In this document: positions 1 to 8,196 of the stretch, piece after piece | Layout of the letters: each line of letters starts with the position of its first letter | Position numbering within the stretch: the first letter of the stretch is position 1 | NCBI RefSeq assembly: GCF_001279695.1 | Contig: NZ_LGDD01000333.1 | Location: forward strand, 1-39,663 | Source of the DNA: Streptomyces sp. WM6378 | GTDB lineage: Bacteria; Actinomycetota; Actinomycetes; Streptomycetales; Streptomycetaceae | Direction of reading: 5' to 3' | DNA: 39,663 bases | Notes under the pieces: model-generated | The model's input: the letters and a program-made list of their open reading frames with translations, nothing else | Told to the model about the DNA's origin: nothing | Databases searched by the model: none | Made by a program: the position numbers and the translations under genes

Positions 1-145
1 CCAGACCCCCGAGGGGCTCCGCCCCTCGGACCCCTGCGGGGACTTCGTCCCCTGCACCCCTTTTCGGGGCTCCGCCCCGGACCCCCGTTCGCGCCTGAAC
101 GGCGCTCGTCCTCAAACGCCGGACGGGCTGAGGAGGGGGCTGGCG
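1..145. repeat. Cluster of Streptomyces-type intergenic hairpin repeats
   Basis: Several short GC-rich palindromes follow one another: GAGGGGCTCCGCCCCTC near 11-27, a GGGGACTTCGTCCCC hairpin near 38-52, CGGGGCTCCGCCCCG near 65-79, and around 109-133 the phrase GTCCTCAAACGCCGGACGG, which recurs in many Streptomyces intergenic spaces. A related phrase, GATCGCCGGACGGGGC, appears near 221-236. These are noncoding; they probably form stem-loops in RNA and may serve as terminators or mRNA-end stabilisers. Recognition rests on familiarity with Streptomyces sequence, not on a search. Confidence 0.7.
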
Positions 146-485
146 TCCGTGTATGCCCGCCCGGCCAGGGGTGGGTCCCGTCCGTGCGTGCCTCCCGGTC
201 CGGGGTGGGCCGACGTTCTTGATCGCCGGACGGGGCGGTGGGGGAGGCTTGCATGCGCGTCGGTTTGGAGCCCGTCGTCCGTTGTGGGCAGTCGTTCCGC
301 GGGGCGATGGAGGTCTCCCCTGCTCCATAAGAGCTTGGGGGAGGGTGGGCAGAACGGACCACCAAGCTGCGGACCAAGGGGATGGGGGTCTGGGGGCGGA
401 GCCTCCAGAAGGCGTTGGGGCCGAGCCTGTTCAACCCCGCGGAACGGGTGGGAGGGTGGGCAGGCACCCTCACCGCAGGCACCCC
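146..485. other. Intergenic spacer without a convincing gene
   Basis: Open frames exist on both strands, but they are rich in Arg, Gly, Pro and Ser, have no good ribosome site and no recognisable domain, as expected from chance in very GC-rich DNA. Apart from further G-rich repeat fragments I see no feature. No partner permease of the neighbouring ATPase begins here. Confidence 0.6.
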
Positions 486-1646
486 TCACGCATCCGCGAC
501 CGAGTCGAAGTCCACCTCCCCCCGCGCCACCCCCAGCGCGTCCGCGTCCACCGACCTCCGTAGGGCCTCGTGCAGCTTCGCCGGGGTCAGGACGCCGAGG
601 AAGCGGGCGCCGTCCACCACGGCGACCCAGCCCGCGTCGTACTGGAGCATCTCGCTGAACGCCTGCTTGAGCGGGGCCCCGACCGGCACCCACGCCTCCA
701 TGCGCCGGGCCAGGTCGGCGACCGAGCCGGCCCCCGCGAGGGAGAGCTCGTCCGCCGCGACCCAGCCGTGCAGCTCGCCCTCCTCGTTGAGCACCACGGC
801 CCAGCGTGCCTCCTCGCCGCGCAGCCGGGCCGCGGCCGCCTCCGCGGGTTCGTCGAGCCGTACGATCGGCGGCTGTTCGAGGTCGTCCGGTTCGACCGTG
901 GTGACCGAGAGGCGCTTCAACCCCCGGTCCGCGCCCACGAATTGGGCTACGTACGAGGTGGACGGCGCGCCCAGGACCGACGCCGGGGTGTCGAACTGCT
1001 CGATGCGCCCGGACCCGTACACCGCCATGCGGTCGCCCATCCGTACGGCCTCCTCGATGTCATGGGTGACCAGGAGGACCGTCTTGCGCACGGTCGCCTG
1101 GAGGCTGAGGAACTCGTTCTGGAGGCGTTCGCGGACGACCGGGTCGACCGCTCCGAACGGTTCGTCCATGAGCAGGACGGGAGGGTCCGCTGCCAACGCC
1201 CTGGCCACGCCCACCCGTTGGCGCTGGCCGCCCGAGAGCTGCGCCGGGTAGCGCGGGCCGTATTTGGCCGGGTCGAGGCCGACGAGGTCGAGCAGCTCGG
1301 CCGCCCGCGCCCGGGCCTTCGCCCGCTTCCAGCCGACCAGCGCCGGGACGGTCGCCGTGTTGTCGAGGACCGTACGGTGCGGGAAGAGCCCGACCTGCTG
1401 GATGACGTAACCGATCCTGCGGCGCAGCTTGACCGGGTCGAGCGTGGCGATGTCCTCGCCGTCGACGAGGATGCGGCCGGAGGTGGGCTCGATGAGCCGG
1501 TTCACCATCATCATCGTGGTCGTCTTGCCGCAGCCGGACGGGCCGACGAGCGTGACCAGTTCGCCCTTGGCGACCTCGAAGGACAGGTCGTCGACGGCAC
1601 GGGTGCCGTCCGGATAGACCTTGCTGACCTGCTCGAACCGGATCAT
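486..1646 (-). CDS. Glycine betaine/proline/choline-type ABC transporter ATP-binding protein
   Basis: A 386-residue ATPase of the OpuCA/ProV type, which energises uptake of compatible solutes such as glycine betaine, proline or choline from the cytoplasmic face of the membrane. Walker A GPSGCGKT lies at residues 35-42, followed by a Q-loop in YVIQQVGLFPH, the signature LSGGQRQR, Walker B VLLMDEP and the switch His in LVTHD. After about residue 245 comes a C-terminal region with two weak CBS-like repeats, the part that senses ionic strength in OpuA-type transporters. OpuCA genes are usually followed by permease and binding-protein genes, but the 485 bases downstream of this one within the window hold none. 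It starts 64 bases after the kinase gene stops and probably has its own promoter. The family is sure; the substrate is inferred. Confidence 0.88.
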   Translation of the reverse strand: MIRFEQVSKVYPDGTRAVDDLSFEVAKGELVTLVGPSGCGKTTTMMMVNRLIEPTSGRILVDGEDIATLDPVKLRRRIGYVIQQVGLFPHRTVLDNTATVPALVGWKRAKARARAAELLDLVGLDPAKYGPRYPAQLSGGQRQRVGVARALAADPPVLLMDEPFGAVDPVVRERLQNEFLSLQATVRKTVLLVTHDIEEAVRMGDRMAVYGSGRIEQFDTPASVLGAPSTSYVAQFVGADRGLKRLSVTTVEPDDLEQPPIVRLDEPAEAAAARLRGEEARWAVVLNEEGELHGWVAADELSLAGAGSVADLARRMEAWVPVGAPLKQAFSEMLQYDAGWVAVVDGARFLGVLTPAKLHEALRRSVDADALGVARGEVDFDSVADA

Positions 1647-1710
1647 GAAGCCACGCTAGGAGCCCTCGGCCCCGCCCGCACTCGGGCCGGTCCGGGGGAG
1701 TGGGAGCCGA

Positions 1711-3201
1711 TCAGGGTGCCGCGGGGAGCAGCATGCGGAAGACCGCGCCCTCGCCCGGAGCGGTCTCCAGCTCGACCTGCCCCTTGTGGGCCTGGACGAG
1801 CGCCGAGGCGATCGCCAGGCCAAGGCCCGCCCCGCCCCCGGTCTGCCGACTGCGCGAGGCGTCCACGCGGTAGAACCGCTCGAAGACGCGGGCCGCCTGT
1901 TCGGGGGCGAGACCCGGGCCCGAGTCGGCGACCTCGATGATGCCGTGGCCGCCGACGGCGCCGACCCCGATCCGTACCGGAGTGCCGGAGGGAGTATGTG
2001 CGACGGCGTTGCCGACGAGGTTCGCGACCACCTGGCGCAGCCTTGCCTCGTCGCCGAGCACCGGGGCCGGTCCCGGCACGCCTTCGCCGCCCGGCCCGGT
2101 CAGCGTCACCTCGCGGGTCGGGTCGAGGGCCCGCGTGTCGTGCAGGGCGTCCACCGCCAGGGTGCGCAGATCCATCGGGGCGAGCTGGAGCGGGCGCTGC
2201 TCGTCCATGCGGACCAGGGTGAGCAGGTCCTCGACCAGGCCGCCCAGGCGCACCGCCTCGCTCTCGATGCGGGTCATCGTGCGCTTCACATCGGCGTCGT
2301 CGGGGAGCGCGCCCATCCGGTACAGCTCGGCGAAGCCGCGGATGCCGGCCAGCGGCGTGCGCAGTTCATGGGAGGCGTCCGCGACGAAGCGCCGCATCTG
2401 CTCCTCCGACTCGGCGCGCGCGGCGAACGCGGACTCCAGCTGCGCCAGCATCCCGTTGAGCGCACTGGTCAGCCGTCCCGCTTCGGTACGCGGTGAGGCG
2501 TCCGGCATGCGGTGCGAGAGCGGGCGTCCGGCCGCGATCTCCGCCGCCGTGGCTTCGATACGGCGCAGCGGACGTAGTCCCGCCCGTACCGCGAACCAGC
2601 CCGCCACCCCGAGCAGCAGGGCCACGACGACGCCGATGAGCTGGAAGGCCGTGGCGAGGTGGTCGACCGTGGAGGAGACCTCTTCCAAGGGCGCGGCCAC
2701 GACGACGCCGGCGGGCAGCGCCGGGTCGCCGCCGGCGACCGGCACGATCAGCATCCGCCAACTGCCGCCGCCGTGATCGCTGGGCACCTCGAAGGGCTTG
2801 CCCAGGTGGGCCCGCAGCGCCTTCGCGTCCATCACCGGCCACAGCGGCCGGGGGTCGCCCGCCGCGACGGGCTGGCGGAACTGCTCGGTGACCTTGCCGT
2901 CGTCGGCCGCGAAGGCGATCACGTACTGGCTGGGCAGCCAGGCCCGGCCGGACCGGCCCGCACGCGGCGCCGGGGTGCCCTCGACGCCGACCCGGTGCGC
3001 CACCGAATCCCCGAACCGGTTCAGCTGCTGGTCCACCCGCTGCACCAACTGGCCGCGCACCGAGCTCAGGACGACGGTGTCGCTCACGGTGAGCCCGAGC
3101 GCCACCAGCGCCATGGCGAGCAGCACGAGCCGCGAGCGCAGCGAAAGGGCGGCGAAGCGGCGCGGCAGCCACCCGAACCTCGCCCGGAGGTGTCTCAGCA
3201 T
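1711..3201 (-). CDS. Membrane sensor histidine kinase of a two-component system
   Basis: A 496-residue sensor kinase. A first membrane helix lies at about residues 24-47, an extracytoplasmic sensor domain at 48-185 and a second helix at about 186-206. A HAMP linker (RPLRRIEATAAEIAAG) leads to a dimerisation/phosphoacceptor segment with the conserved His278 in SHELRTPLAG. The ATP-binding domain shows the N box NLVGNAVAH, G1 VADSGPGL and the G2 glycine run GGGAGLGLAIA. The gene starts only 12 bases after the response-regulator stop, so the two are cotranscribed and should form a cognate pair. The ligand is unknown; the sensor domain matches no motif I recognise. Together with the MacAB-like genes upstream it resembles the Bce- and Mac-type arrangement in which a transporter and its regulators share a locus. 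Confidence 0.92.
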   Translation of the reverse strand: MLRHLRARFGWLPRRFAALSLRSRLVLLAMALVALGLTVSDTVVLSSVRGQLVQRVDQQLNRFGDSVAHRVGVEGTPAPRAGRSGRAWLPSQYVIAFAADDGKVTEQFRQPVAAGDPRPLWPVMDAKALRAHLGKPFEVPSDHGGGSWRMLIVPVAGGDPALPAGVVVAAPLEEVSSTVDHLATAFQLIGVVVALLLGVAGWFAVRAGLRPLRRIEATAAEIAAGRPLSHRMPDASPRTEAGRLTSALNGMLAQLESAFAARAESEEQMRRFVADASHELRTPLAGIRGFAELYRMGALPDDADVKRTMTRIESEAVRLGGLVEDLLTLVRMDEQRPLQLAPMDLRTLAVDALHDTRALDPTREVTLTGPGGEGVPGPAPVLGDEARLRQVVANLVGNAVAHTPSGTPVRIGVGAVGGHGIIEVADSGPGLAPEQAARVFERFYRVDASRSRQTGGGAGLGLAIASALVQAHKGQVELETAPGEGAVFRMLLPAAP

Positions 3202-3213
3202 CGGGCGGGCACC

Positions 3214-3939
3214 TCAGGACTGCGGCCGGCGCAGCACATAGCCGATGCCGCGCACGGTGTGGATGAGCTTGGGCGCGCCGTCGGCCCCGGAGTCCACCTT
3301 GCGGCGCACGTACGAGATGTACGACTCGACGATGCTGAGGTCGCCGCCGAAGTCGTACGCCCACACATGGTCGAGGATCTGCGGCTTGGACACGACGCGG
3401 TCGGCGTTGGTCATCAGGTAGGCGAGCAGCTTGAATTCGGTCGGGGAAAGGGAGACCGGCCGCCCCGCCCGCAGGACCTGGTGGCCCACCGGGTCGAGTT
3501 CGAGGTCGCCCGCCACCAGGCGGCCCTCGCCGCTCGGGCCGCCGGTGCGGCGCAGGATCGCGCGGATCCGGGCGATCAGCTCCTCCAGGCTGAACGGCTT
3601 GGTGACGTAGTCGTCGCCGCCCGCCGTGAGGCCGCTGATCTTGTCGTCGACGCCGTCCTTGGCGGTGAGGAAGAGCACCGGCAGATGGTCGGGGCCCGGG
3701 CCGCCGCCGGGCTCCTCGCGCAGCCTGCGCACGACGGCGAAACCCGTCATGTCGGGCAGCATCACATCGAGCACCACCAGATCCGGGCGCTCCTTGGCGA
3801 CGGCGGCCAGCGCGTCGGCCCCGGTGGCCGCCGAGACGACCTTGAAGCCGACGAAGCGCAGCGAGGCCGACAGCAGTTCCCGGATGTTGGGCTCGTCGTC
3901 GACGACCAGCAGGCTCGCCTCGGGCGTGGCCGTTTCCAT
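3214..3939 (-). CDS. OmpR-family response regulator
   Basis: A 241-residue response regulator. The receiver domain (about 1-125) has the acidic pair in VVDDEP, phosphoacceptor Asp58 in VVLDVMLPD, Thr in FLTAK and Lys in YVTKPF. The C-terminal winged helix carries the typical LSPTEFKLLAYLM and HTVRGIGYVLR phrases of OmpR/PhoB regulators, which normally bind tandem direct repeats about 11 bp apart. I chose the ATG at 3939 because AGGAGG lies just before it; a longer in-frame start at 4053 would add a Pro/Ala/Arg-rich shadow and overlap the preceding gene. The neighbouring operator-like repeats at 8080-8108 and 8197-8214 have exactly the spacing expected for this family, so they are the best candidate target. 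The kinase gene follows at 12 bases. Confidence 0.93.
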   Translation of the reverse strand: METATPEASLLVVDDEPNIRELLSASLRFVGFKVVSAATGADALAAVAKERPDLVVLDVMLPDMTGFAVVRRLREEPGGGPGPDHLPVLFLTAKDGVDDKISGLTAGGDDYVTKPFSLEELIARIRAILRRTGGPSGEGRLVAGDLELDPVGHQVLRAGRPVSLSPTEFKLLAYLMTNADRVVSKPQILDHVWAYDFGGDLSIVESYISYVRRKVDSGADGAPKLIHTVRGIGYVLRRPQS

Positions 3940-3979
3940 CGGGTTCCTCCTCGTGGCGGCGTGGGCGGTGGGTGCGCGG

Positions 3980-4573
3980 TCAGCCCCGGCCACCGCCGAA
4001 GCCGCTCGCGCCGCCCTGGGTGACGGTGGTCGCCGCGACGTCCCCGGAGGCATTCTGACTGCCGCGGACCGTCACCGTCTGGCCGGGCTGCAGGTCGGAC
4101 ACCTTGCCGCTCTTGGACTCGGTGACCTGGGTGCTGCCGGCCGTGGTGACCTTGACGACGTTGCCCTGGGTGTCGGTGACGTAAATCGTGCTGCCGTCGA
4201 CGAGCTTCACCGTACCGATGGTCAGCCCGCCCGCCGCGCCTGGGATGCCGCCGCCCTGCCGCTGGCCGCCCTGCCCGGCACCGAAGCCCTGGCGCTGGCC
4301 GCCCTGACCGCTCTGCGCGGCGCCGCCGCGGGCGGCCGCGGACGGCGTGCTGCCCTGGCTCTGGTTCTTCTCCACCAGGGCGCCGCCGGCGAAGGCGAGC
4401 CCCGCCACCAGACCGCCCGCGAGCAGCAGCGTCAGCCAGGGCAGCTGCTGCCGCGGCGGTGCGCTGAGCTCGGCCGAAATATCCCGGGTGTCCGGTGGCT
4501 CGGCGAGGATGTCCTGCGGATCGCCGGTCTCCGTGGGGCCGACGCTCTCCAAAATCTCGGCGTTGCCGAACAT
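3980..4573 (-). CDS. Membrane-anchored protein with DUF5666-like extracytoplasmic domain
   Basis: About 197 residues. An acidic cytoplasmic head (1-42) precedes one membrane helix (roughly 46-66, LPWLTLLLAGGLVAGLAFAG). Then comes a Gln/Gly-rich linker with repeated GGQRQG units and a small beta-rich domain (about 118-185) of DUF5666 character: IGTVKLVDGSTIYVTDTQG, then LQPGQTVTVRG. The end is Gly-rich (GFGGGRG). The start at 4573 has GGGAGAGG before it; a GTG at 4603 forms a GTGA overlap with the permease stop and is the alternative. It lies between the transporter genes and the two-component genes, so it may be an accessory or sensing part of the transporter. The function is unknown; topology and position are seen, the role is inferred. 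Confidence 0.8.
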   Translation of the reverse strand: MFGNAEILESVGPTETGDPQDILAEPPDTRDISAELSAPPRQQLPWLTLLLAGGLVAGLAFAGGALVEKNQSQGSTPSAAARGGAAQSGQGGQRQGFGAGQGGQRQGGGIPGAAGGLTIGTVKLVDGSTIYVTDTQGNVVKVTTAGSTQVTESKSGKVSDLQPGQTVTVRGSQNASGDVAATTVTQGGASGFGGGRG

Positions 4574-4599
4574 GTCCTCTCCCTGTCCGTACATGGGGT

Positions 4600-5817
4600 T
4601 CACTCGTGCCGCAGGGCTTCGATGGGCCGCAGACCCGCGGCCCGGTTGGCTGGGTAGCCGCCGAAGAACAGCCCGATGGCCACGGCGATCGCGAAGGCGC
4701 CGACGACCGATTCGGGGATGATCACCGGCTTGATGCCGACGATCGTGAAGTGCGAGCCGATCAGACCCGCCGCGACGCCGAGCCCGCCGCCGATCAGCGA
4801 GAGCAGTGTCGACTCGGCGAGGAACTGCCCGAGGATGACGCCGCGCGGCGCCCCGATCGCCTTGCGGATGCCGATCTCCCGGGTCCGCTCGGTGACCGTG
4901 ACCAGCATGATGTTGGTGATGCCGATCCCGCCGACGAGCAGGGAGATCGCCGCCACCGCGCCGAGCAGCACCGTGAACGTCTTGTTGGTGTCGGCCTGCG
5001 TGGTGAGCAGGGAGGCCTGGCTGCTGACCCGGAAGTCCAGCGCGTTCGGGTCCTTGATGCCGTGCCGGCCCATCAGGACGGTCGTGATCTCGTTCTGCGC
5101 CTGGGTCGTCGCGTCGGCGGACTTCGCCTCGACGAGGATCTGGCCGATCGACCCGAACCCGGTGAAGGCGTTCTGCACGGTCGGTAGCGGCGCGATCACC
5201 ACGTCGTCCGGGTCCTGGAACCCGGTGCCGCCTTTGGTGGCGAGGACGCCGACCACCGTGAACGGCGTGCCGCCCAGCGTCATCTTCTTGCCGACGGGGT
5301 CGTCCGTCCCGAACACGTCGGTCGCCGTGGTCGAGCCGATCACGGCCACCTTGCGCGAGCCGAGCACGTCGTCGGAGCTGAAGTAGTCGCCCTTGGTCAC
5401 CTTGCTGTTGGACGCCTTGAAGTACGCCGGGTAGGTGCCCACGACCTGACTCACCGAGTGCGACGTGCCCTCGTACAGCGCGGTCTGGGATGTGGTGGTC
5501 TCCGGGGCGACCGACTCGATGTGCGGCGCGGACGCGGGGTCGGCGAGCGCCCGCGCGTCGTCCACGGTCAGCGGCTTGGTGACGGTGGCGCCGGACGAGC
5601 GCGAGCCGCCGAAGCCGCCGCCCGAGGACACCGTGAGCGCGTTGGTGCCGAGCTTCTCGATCGAGTCCTTCACGGCCTGCGAGGAGCCGTTGCCGACCGC
5701 GAGCAGCACGATGACCGCGGCCACACCGATCAGCACCCCGAGCATGGTCAGCGCGGAGCGCACCTTGTTCGCCGCGAGCCCGCCGAAGGCGAAGCGCAGC
5801 GTCTCGAACGGGTTCAC
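4600..5817 (-). CDS. MacB/FtsX-type ABC transporter permease
   Basis: A 405-residue permease. Its N-terminal membrane helix (about 18-42, in ALTMLGVLIGVAAVIVLLAV) is followed by a large extracytoplasmic MacB-PCD domain (about 50-275). A C-terminal FtsX domain then has three helices with the family phrases GGIGITNIMLVTVTERTREIG and RKAIGA. MacB-like permeases use ATP-driven motion to push substrates held outside the membrane, rather than pumping across it. The GTG start at 5817 overlaps the ATPase stop by four bases (GTGA), so translation is probably coupled. A Gly/Ser-rich stretch, SSGGGFGGSRSSG, sits early in the outer domain. In a Gram-positive host there is no outer-membrane channel, so the adaptor must work in the wall zone. 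The substrate is unknown. Confidence 0.92.
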   Translation of the reverse strand: MNPFETLRFAFGGLAANKVRSALTMLGVLIGVAAVIVLLAVGNGSSQAVKDSIEKLGTNALTVSSGGGFGGSRSSGATVTKPLTVDDARALADPASAPHIESVAPETTTSQTALYEGTSHSVSQVVGTYPAYFKASNSKVTKGDYFSSDDVLGSRKVAVIGSTTATDVFGTDDPVGKKMTLGGTPFTVVGVLATKGGTGFQDPDDVVIAPLPTVQNAFTGFGSIGQILVEAKSADATTQAQNEITTVLMGRHGIKDPNALDFRVSSQASLLTTQADTNKTFTVLLGAVAAISLLVGGIGITNIMLVTVTERTREIGIRKAIGAPRGVILGQFLAESTLLSLIGGGLGVAAGLIGSHFTIVGIKPVIIPESVVGAFAIAVAIGLFFGGYPANRAAGLRPIEALRHE

Positions 5818-6665
5818 CGGCCGCCTCCGACCAGGGAGTCGTCCTCGCGCAGGGCGGGCGGCGGACCGTAGACGGGAGCCTGCCGCACGTCCTCGACGAT
5901 CCTTCCGTCGACGAGCCGGATGACCCGCTTGGCGTGCCGGGCCACCTCGTCCTCGTGCGTGATCAGCACGACGGTGCGTCCCGCCGCGTTGAGCCGGTCG
6001 ACGACGGCGAGGACCTCCTCGGTGCTGTGGCTGTCGAGGTTTCCGGTGGGCTCGTCCGCGAGCAGCATCGCGGGCGCGGTGACCAGCGCCCGGGCGACGG
6101 CCACCCGCTGTTGCTGGCCGCCGGAGAGCTCGTTGGGGCGGTGGTCCATCCGGTCGGCGAGCCCGACCAGGGTGAGCGCCGCCTCGGCCCGCCGGCGCCG
6201 CTCGGCGGGTTTCACACCCGCGTACGCCAGCGGCAGCTCGACCTGGGCGAGCGCGGGGGTGCGCGGCACCAGGTTGAAGGACTGGAAGACGAAGCCGATC
6301 TTGCGGTTGCGCACCAGCGACAGCTGGCGCTCGTCCAGGCCGCCGACATGGATGCCGTCGAGCAGGTACCGGCCGGAGGTCGGCACGTCGAGGCAGCCGA
6401 GGATGTTCATCAGGGTCGACTTGCCCGAGCCCGAACTTCCCATCACGGCCACGAAGTCGCCCTGCTGTACGACGAGTTCGACGCCGATGGCCTGTCCGCT
6501 CACCGGGTCGATGGGCCCGCTGAGCGCGTGGACGGCCGCGTCGCCGTGACCGTACGTCTTGATCAGGGAGCGCACCTCGATCACCGGCGCCGGAGCCCAG
6601 GGCCCGTCGCCGGACGCCGCCTCGGGCAGCGCCGCGGTCGTGCGCGGCCACAGGGGCGGCGTCAT
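5814..6665 (-). CDS. MacB/LolD-type ABC transporter ATP-binding protein
   Basis: A 283-residue ATPase with Walker A GSSGSGKS (76-83), Q-loop VFQSFNLVPR, signature LSGGQQQR, Walker B MLLADEP and the ADEPTGNLD phrase typical of the MacB/LolD group, plus His in LITHED. It powers the permease encoded next. The ATG at 6665 overlaps the adaptor stop by four bases (ATGA); an open frame reaching further upstream is only a shadow of the adaptor gene. Between the usual VHAL and the QQGDFVAVMG strand there is an extra segment of about 14 residues (GPIDPVSGQAIGVEL, near 50-64) that common LolD/MacB proteins lack. It is in frame and has no stop, so it is likely real, perhaps a surface loop. Confidence 0.92.
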   Translation of the reverse strand: MTPPLWPRTTAALPEAASGDGPWAPAPVIEVRSLIKTYGHGDAAVHALSGPIDPVSGQAIGVELVVQQGDFVAVMGSSGSGKSTLMNILGCLDVPTSGRYLLDGIHVGGLDERQLSLVRNRKIGFVFQSFNLVPRTPALAQVELPLAYAGVKPAERRRRAEAALTLVGLADRMDHRPNELSGGQQQRVAVARALVTAPAMLLADEPTGNLDSHSTEEVLAVVDRLNAAGRTVVLITHEDEVARHAKRVIRLVDGRIVEDVRQAPVYGPPPALREDDSLVGGGR

Positions 6666-8044
6666 CCGCGGCCACCCCCGCCGCCACCGGCACGGAAGCC
6701 ACCGCCGCCACCGCCGCCGGTGCCGCCGCCCCCACGGGTGCGCGCGCCACCGCCGCCGCCGAGGCCGCCGGGGAAGGCGCCGCTCGGGAAGCCGCCGTTG
6801 CCCGTCGCGGACACGCTGGCCAGCTGCACCTTCTCGCCCTCGCTCAGACCGCTGAGGATCTGGTCGGAGCTGTCGCCCTCCAGGCCCACCGTGACCGGAG
6901 TGCGCTCGGTGGTGCCGTCGGCCTTGACCACGGTCACCGTGCGGTTGGCGCCGGTGCCGGTCACCGCGGCCGTCGGCACCGACAGGGCACCGGACGCCTC
7001 GCCCGTGACGACCTCGATGCTCGCGCTCAGCCCGGTGCGCAGGTTGGTGGTGGGGCTGGTGATGGTGAGGGTGGCCGCGTACTGCACGGCGCTTCCCGAA
7101 CCGTTGTTGCCGCCGCCCCCGCCGGAGCCCGATCCGGAGCTGACGGGCAGTGAACTGACCGACAGGACCTTGGCGTTGAGGACCGTGCCCGACTCCGCGT
7201 TCAGCGTGACCGTGGCCGCCTGGCCGGGCTTCACCTTGAGCGCGTCGGCCTCGGAGAAGTTCGCGGTGACCTGCATGCCGGACGGATTGGTGAGGACCAC
7301 GAAGCCGGACAGGGCCGAGGAGGAAGCCGAACTGGCGTTGCTGGAGACGGAGTTGGACCCGCCGCCCGAGCCGCCGCTGCCCCCGCTCGTGCCGTTGCCG
7401 CCGGTTCCGGTGACGGTGTCGCCCGTCTTCGCCGACACGGACGCCACGGTCCCGGCGACCGGGGCCGTGAGCGTGGTCCCGTCCACCGCGCGCTGCGCCG
7501 CGTCCACCGCGTTCTGCGCCTGGGTGAGCTGCGCCTCGGCCTGCGCGAGCTGCGCGGGGTCGACCGTCGGCGAGGCGGCCGGGGCGGGCGCGGTGTTGGC
7601 GGAGCCCCGCGTCGAGGAGCCGCCGCCCGAACCGGAGGCCGTGCTCGAACTCGGCTGGCCCTCCTGCACCTTGGTGAGGTTGGCCTGGGCCGCCGTCAGC
7701 GACGCCTCGTCCTGGGCGAGGGTCTCCTTGGCGGCGGTGGCGTCCACCTTGCCGAGGACCTGGCCCCGGGACACCTTGTCGCCCGGCTTGACGTCGACCT
7801 CGGTGAGCTTGCCGCCGGTGGTGAAGTTCACCCCGGCGTCGCTCGGCGAGGCCAGCGCGCCGGAGCCGGACACGGTGGCGAGGACCGTGCCCTTGGTGAC
7901 CGCGACGGTCTTCGAGCCGGTCCGCGCGGGGGTGTCGCTGTGGCTGGTCACTGCCGCGTAGGCGCCGCCGGCACCCGCCAGGACGGCCACACCGAGCACC
8001 GAGTTGATCAGGACGGCTTTGCGCCGTCGTGGGAGCACCTTCAT
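6662..8044 (-). CDS. HlyD/MacA-like adaptor subunit of the ABC transporter
   Basis: A 460-residue membrane-fusion-type protein. The basic start MKVLPRRRK leads to one membrane anchor (about 11-31). The outer part has a lipoyl-like half motif (GGKLTEVDVKPGDKVSRGQVLGKVD), Ala/Gln-rich helices that could form the coiled-coil hairpin (about 103-180, split by a Ser/Gly/Pro linker), a second lipoyl half (TLTAPVAGTVASVSAKTGD), beta-barrel segments and a 40-residue Gly-rich tail. MacA proteins gather substrate and stimulate the MacB ATPase. The protein is unusually rich in Gly/Ser linkers, including one at about 215-245. As first gene of the minus-strand operon it is separated from the divergent lipoprotein gene by 278 bases holding direct-repeat operators. 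Its job as MacB partner follows from order and overlap. Confidence 0.88.
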   Translation of the reverse strand: MKVLPRRRKAVLINSVLGVAVLAGAGGAYAAVTSHSDTPARTGSKTVAVTKGTVLATVSGSGALASPSDAGVNFTTGGKLTEVDVKPGDKVSRGQVLGKVDATAAKETLAQDEASLTAAQANLTKVQEGQPSSSTASGSGGGSSTRGSANTAPAPAASPTVDPAQLAQAEAQLTQAQNAVDAAQRAVDGTTLTAPVAGTVASVSAKTGDTVTGTGGNGTSGGSGGSGGGSNSVSSNASSASSSALSGFVVLTNPSGMQVTANFSEADALKVKPGQAATVTLNAESGTVLNAKVLSVSSLPVSSGSGSGGGGGNNGSGSAVQYAATLTITSPTTNLRTGLSASIEVVTGEASGALSVPTAAVTGTGANRTVTVVKADGTTERTPVTVGLEGDSSDQILSGLSEGEKVQLASVSATGNGGFPSGAFPGGLGGGGGARTRGGGGTGGGGGGGFRAGGGGGGRG

Positions 8045-8079
8045 GACGGCGGATCCTGGCCGCCCGCACTTTGGAACCC

Positions 8080-8108
8080 CTGGGAGCTTTCTGGGAGTTC
8101 CCTGGGAG
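8080..8108 (+). promoter_or_regulatory. Triple direct repeat CTGGGAG with 11-bp period (candidate response-regulator operator)
   Basis: Three identical heptamers CTGGGAG start at 8080, 8091 and 8102, exactly one helical turn (11 bp) apart. The array lies 36-64 bases upstream of the adaptor start codon. OmpR/PhoB-family regulators bind tandem repeats of this spacing, and such a regulator is encoded in the same cluster. The repeats and spacing are seen directly; the binding protein is inferred. Confidence 0.65.
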
Positions 8109-8196
8109 CGCCGACACAGGCGAAACTTCGCATTGCGGGCGTCAGGTTACGTATCGGATCACCACGGGTGCCCCGGGAGCCCCGTACGGGCCCGGA

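Noticed and set aside
149..658. Plus-strand open frames at the left edge
   Set aside because: Low-complexity Arg/Gly/Pro/Ser composition, no ribosome site, and partly antisense to the betaine-type ATPase.
1711..8044. Identity of the locus with the described MacRS/MacAB system of Streptomyces coelicolor
   Set aside because: The gene types are similar, but the regulator site I recall there is a palindrome with TGAGTAC arms, not the CTGGGAG repeats seen here. Without an alignment the equation is not justified.
8080..8108. Short tandem repeat as a CRISPR-like or satellite array
   Set aside because: Units of 7 bases with 4-base gaps and only three copies fit a regulator site, not a CRISPR or satellite.
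6666..8117. In-frame extension of the MacB-like ATPase to a start at 8117
   Set aside because: The extra part is an Arg/Gly/His-rich shadow of the adaptor gene; the ATGA overlap at 6662-6665 gives the natural start.
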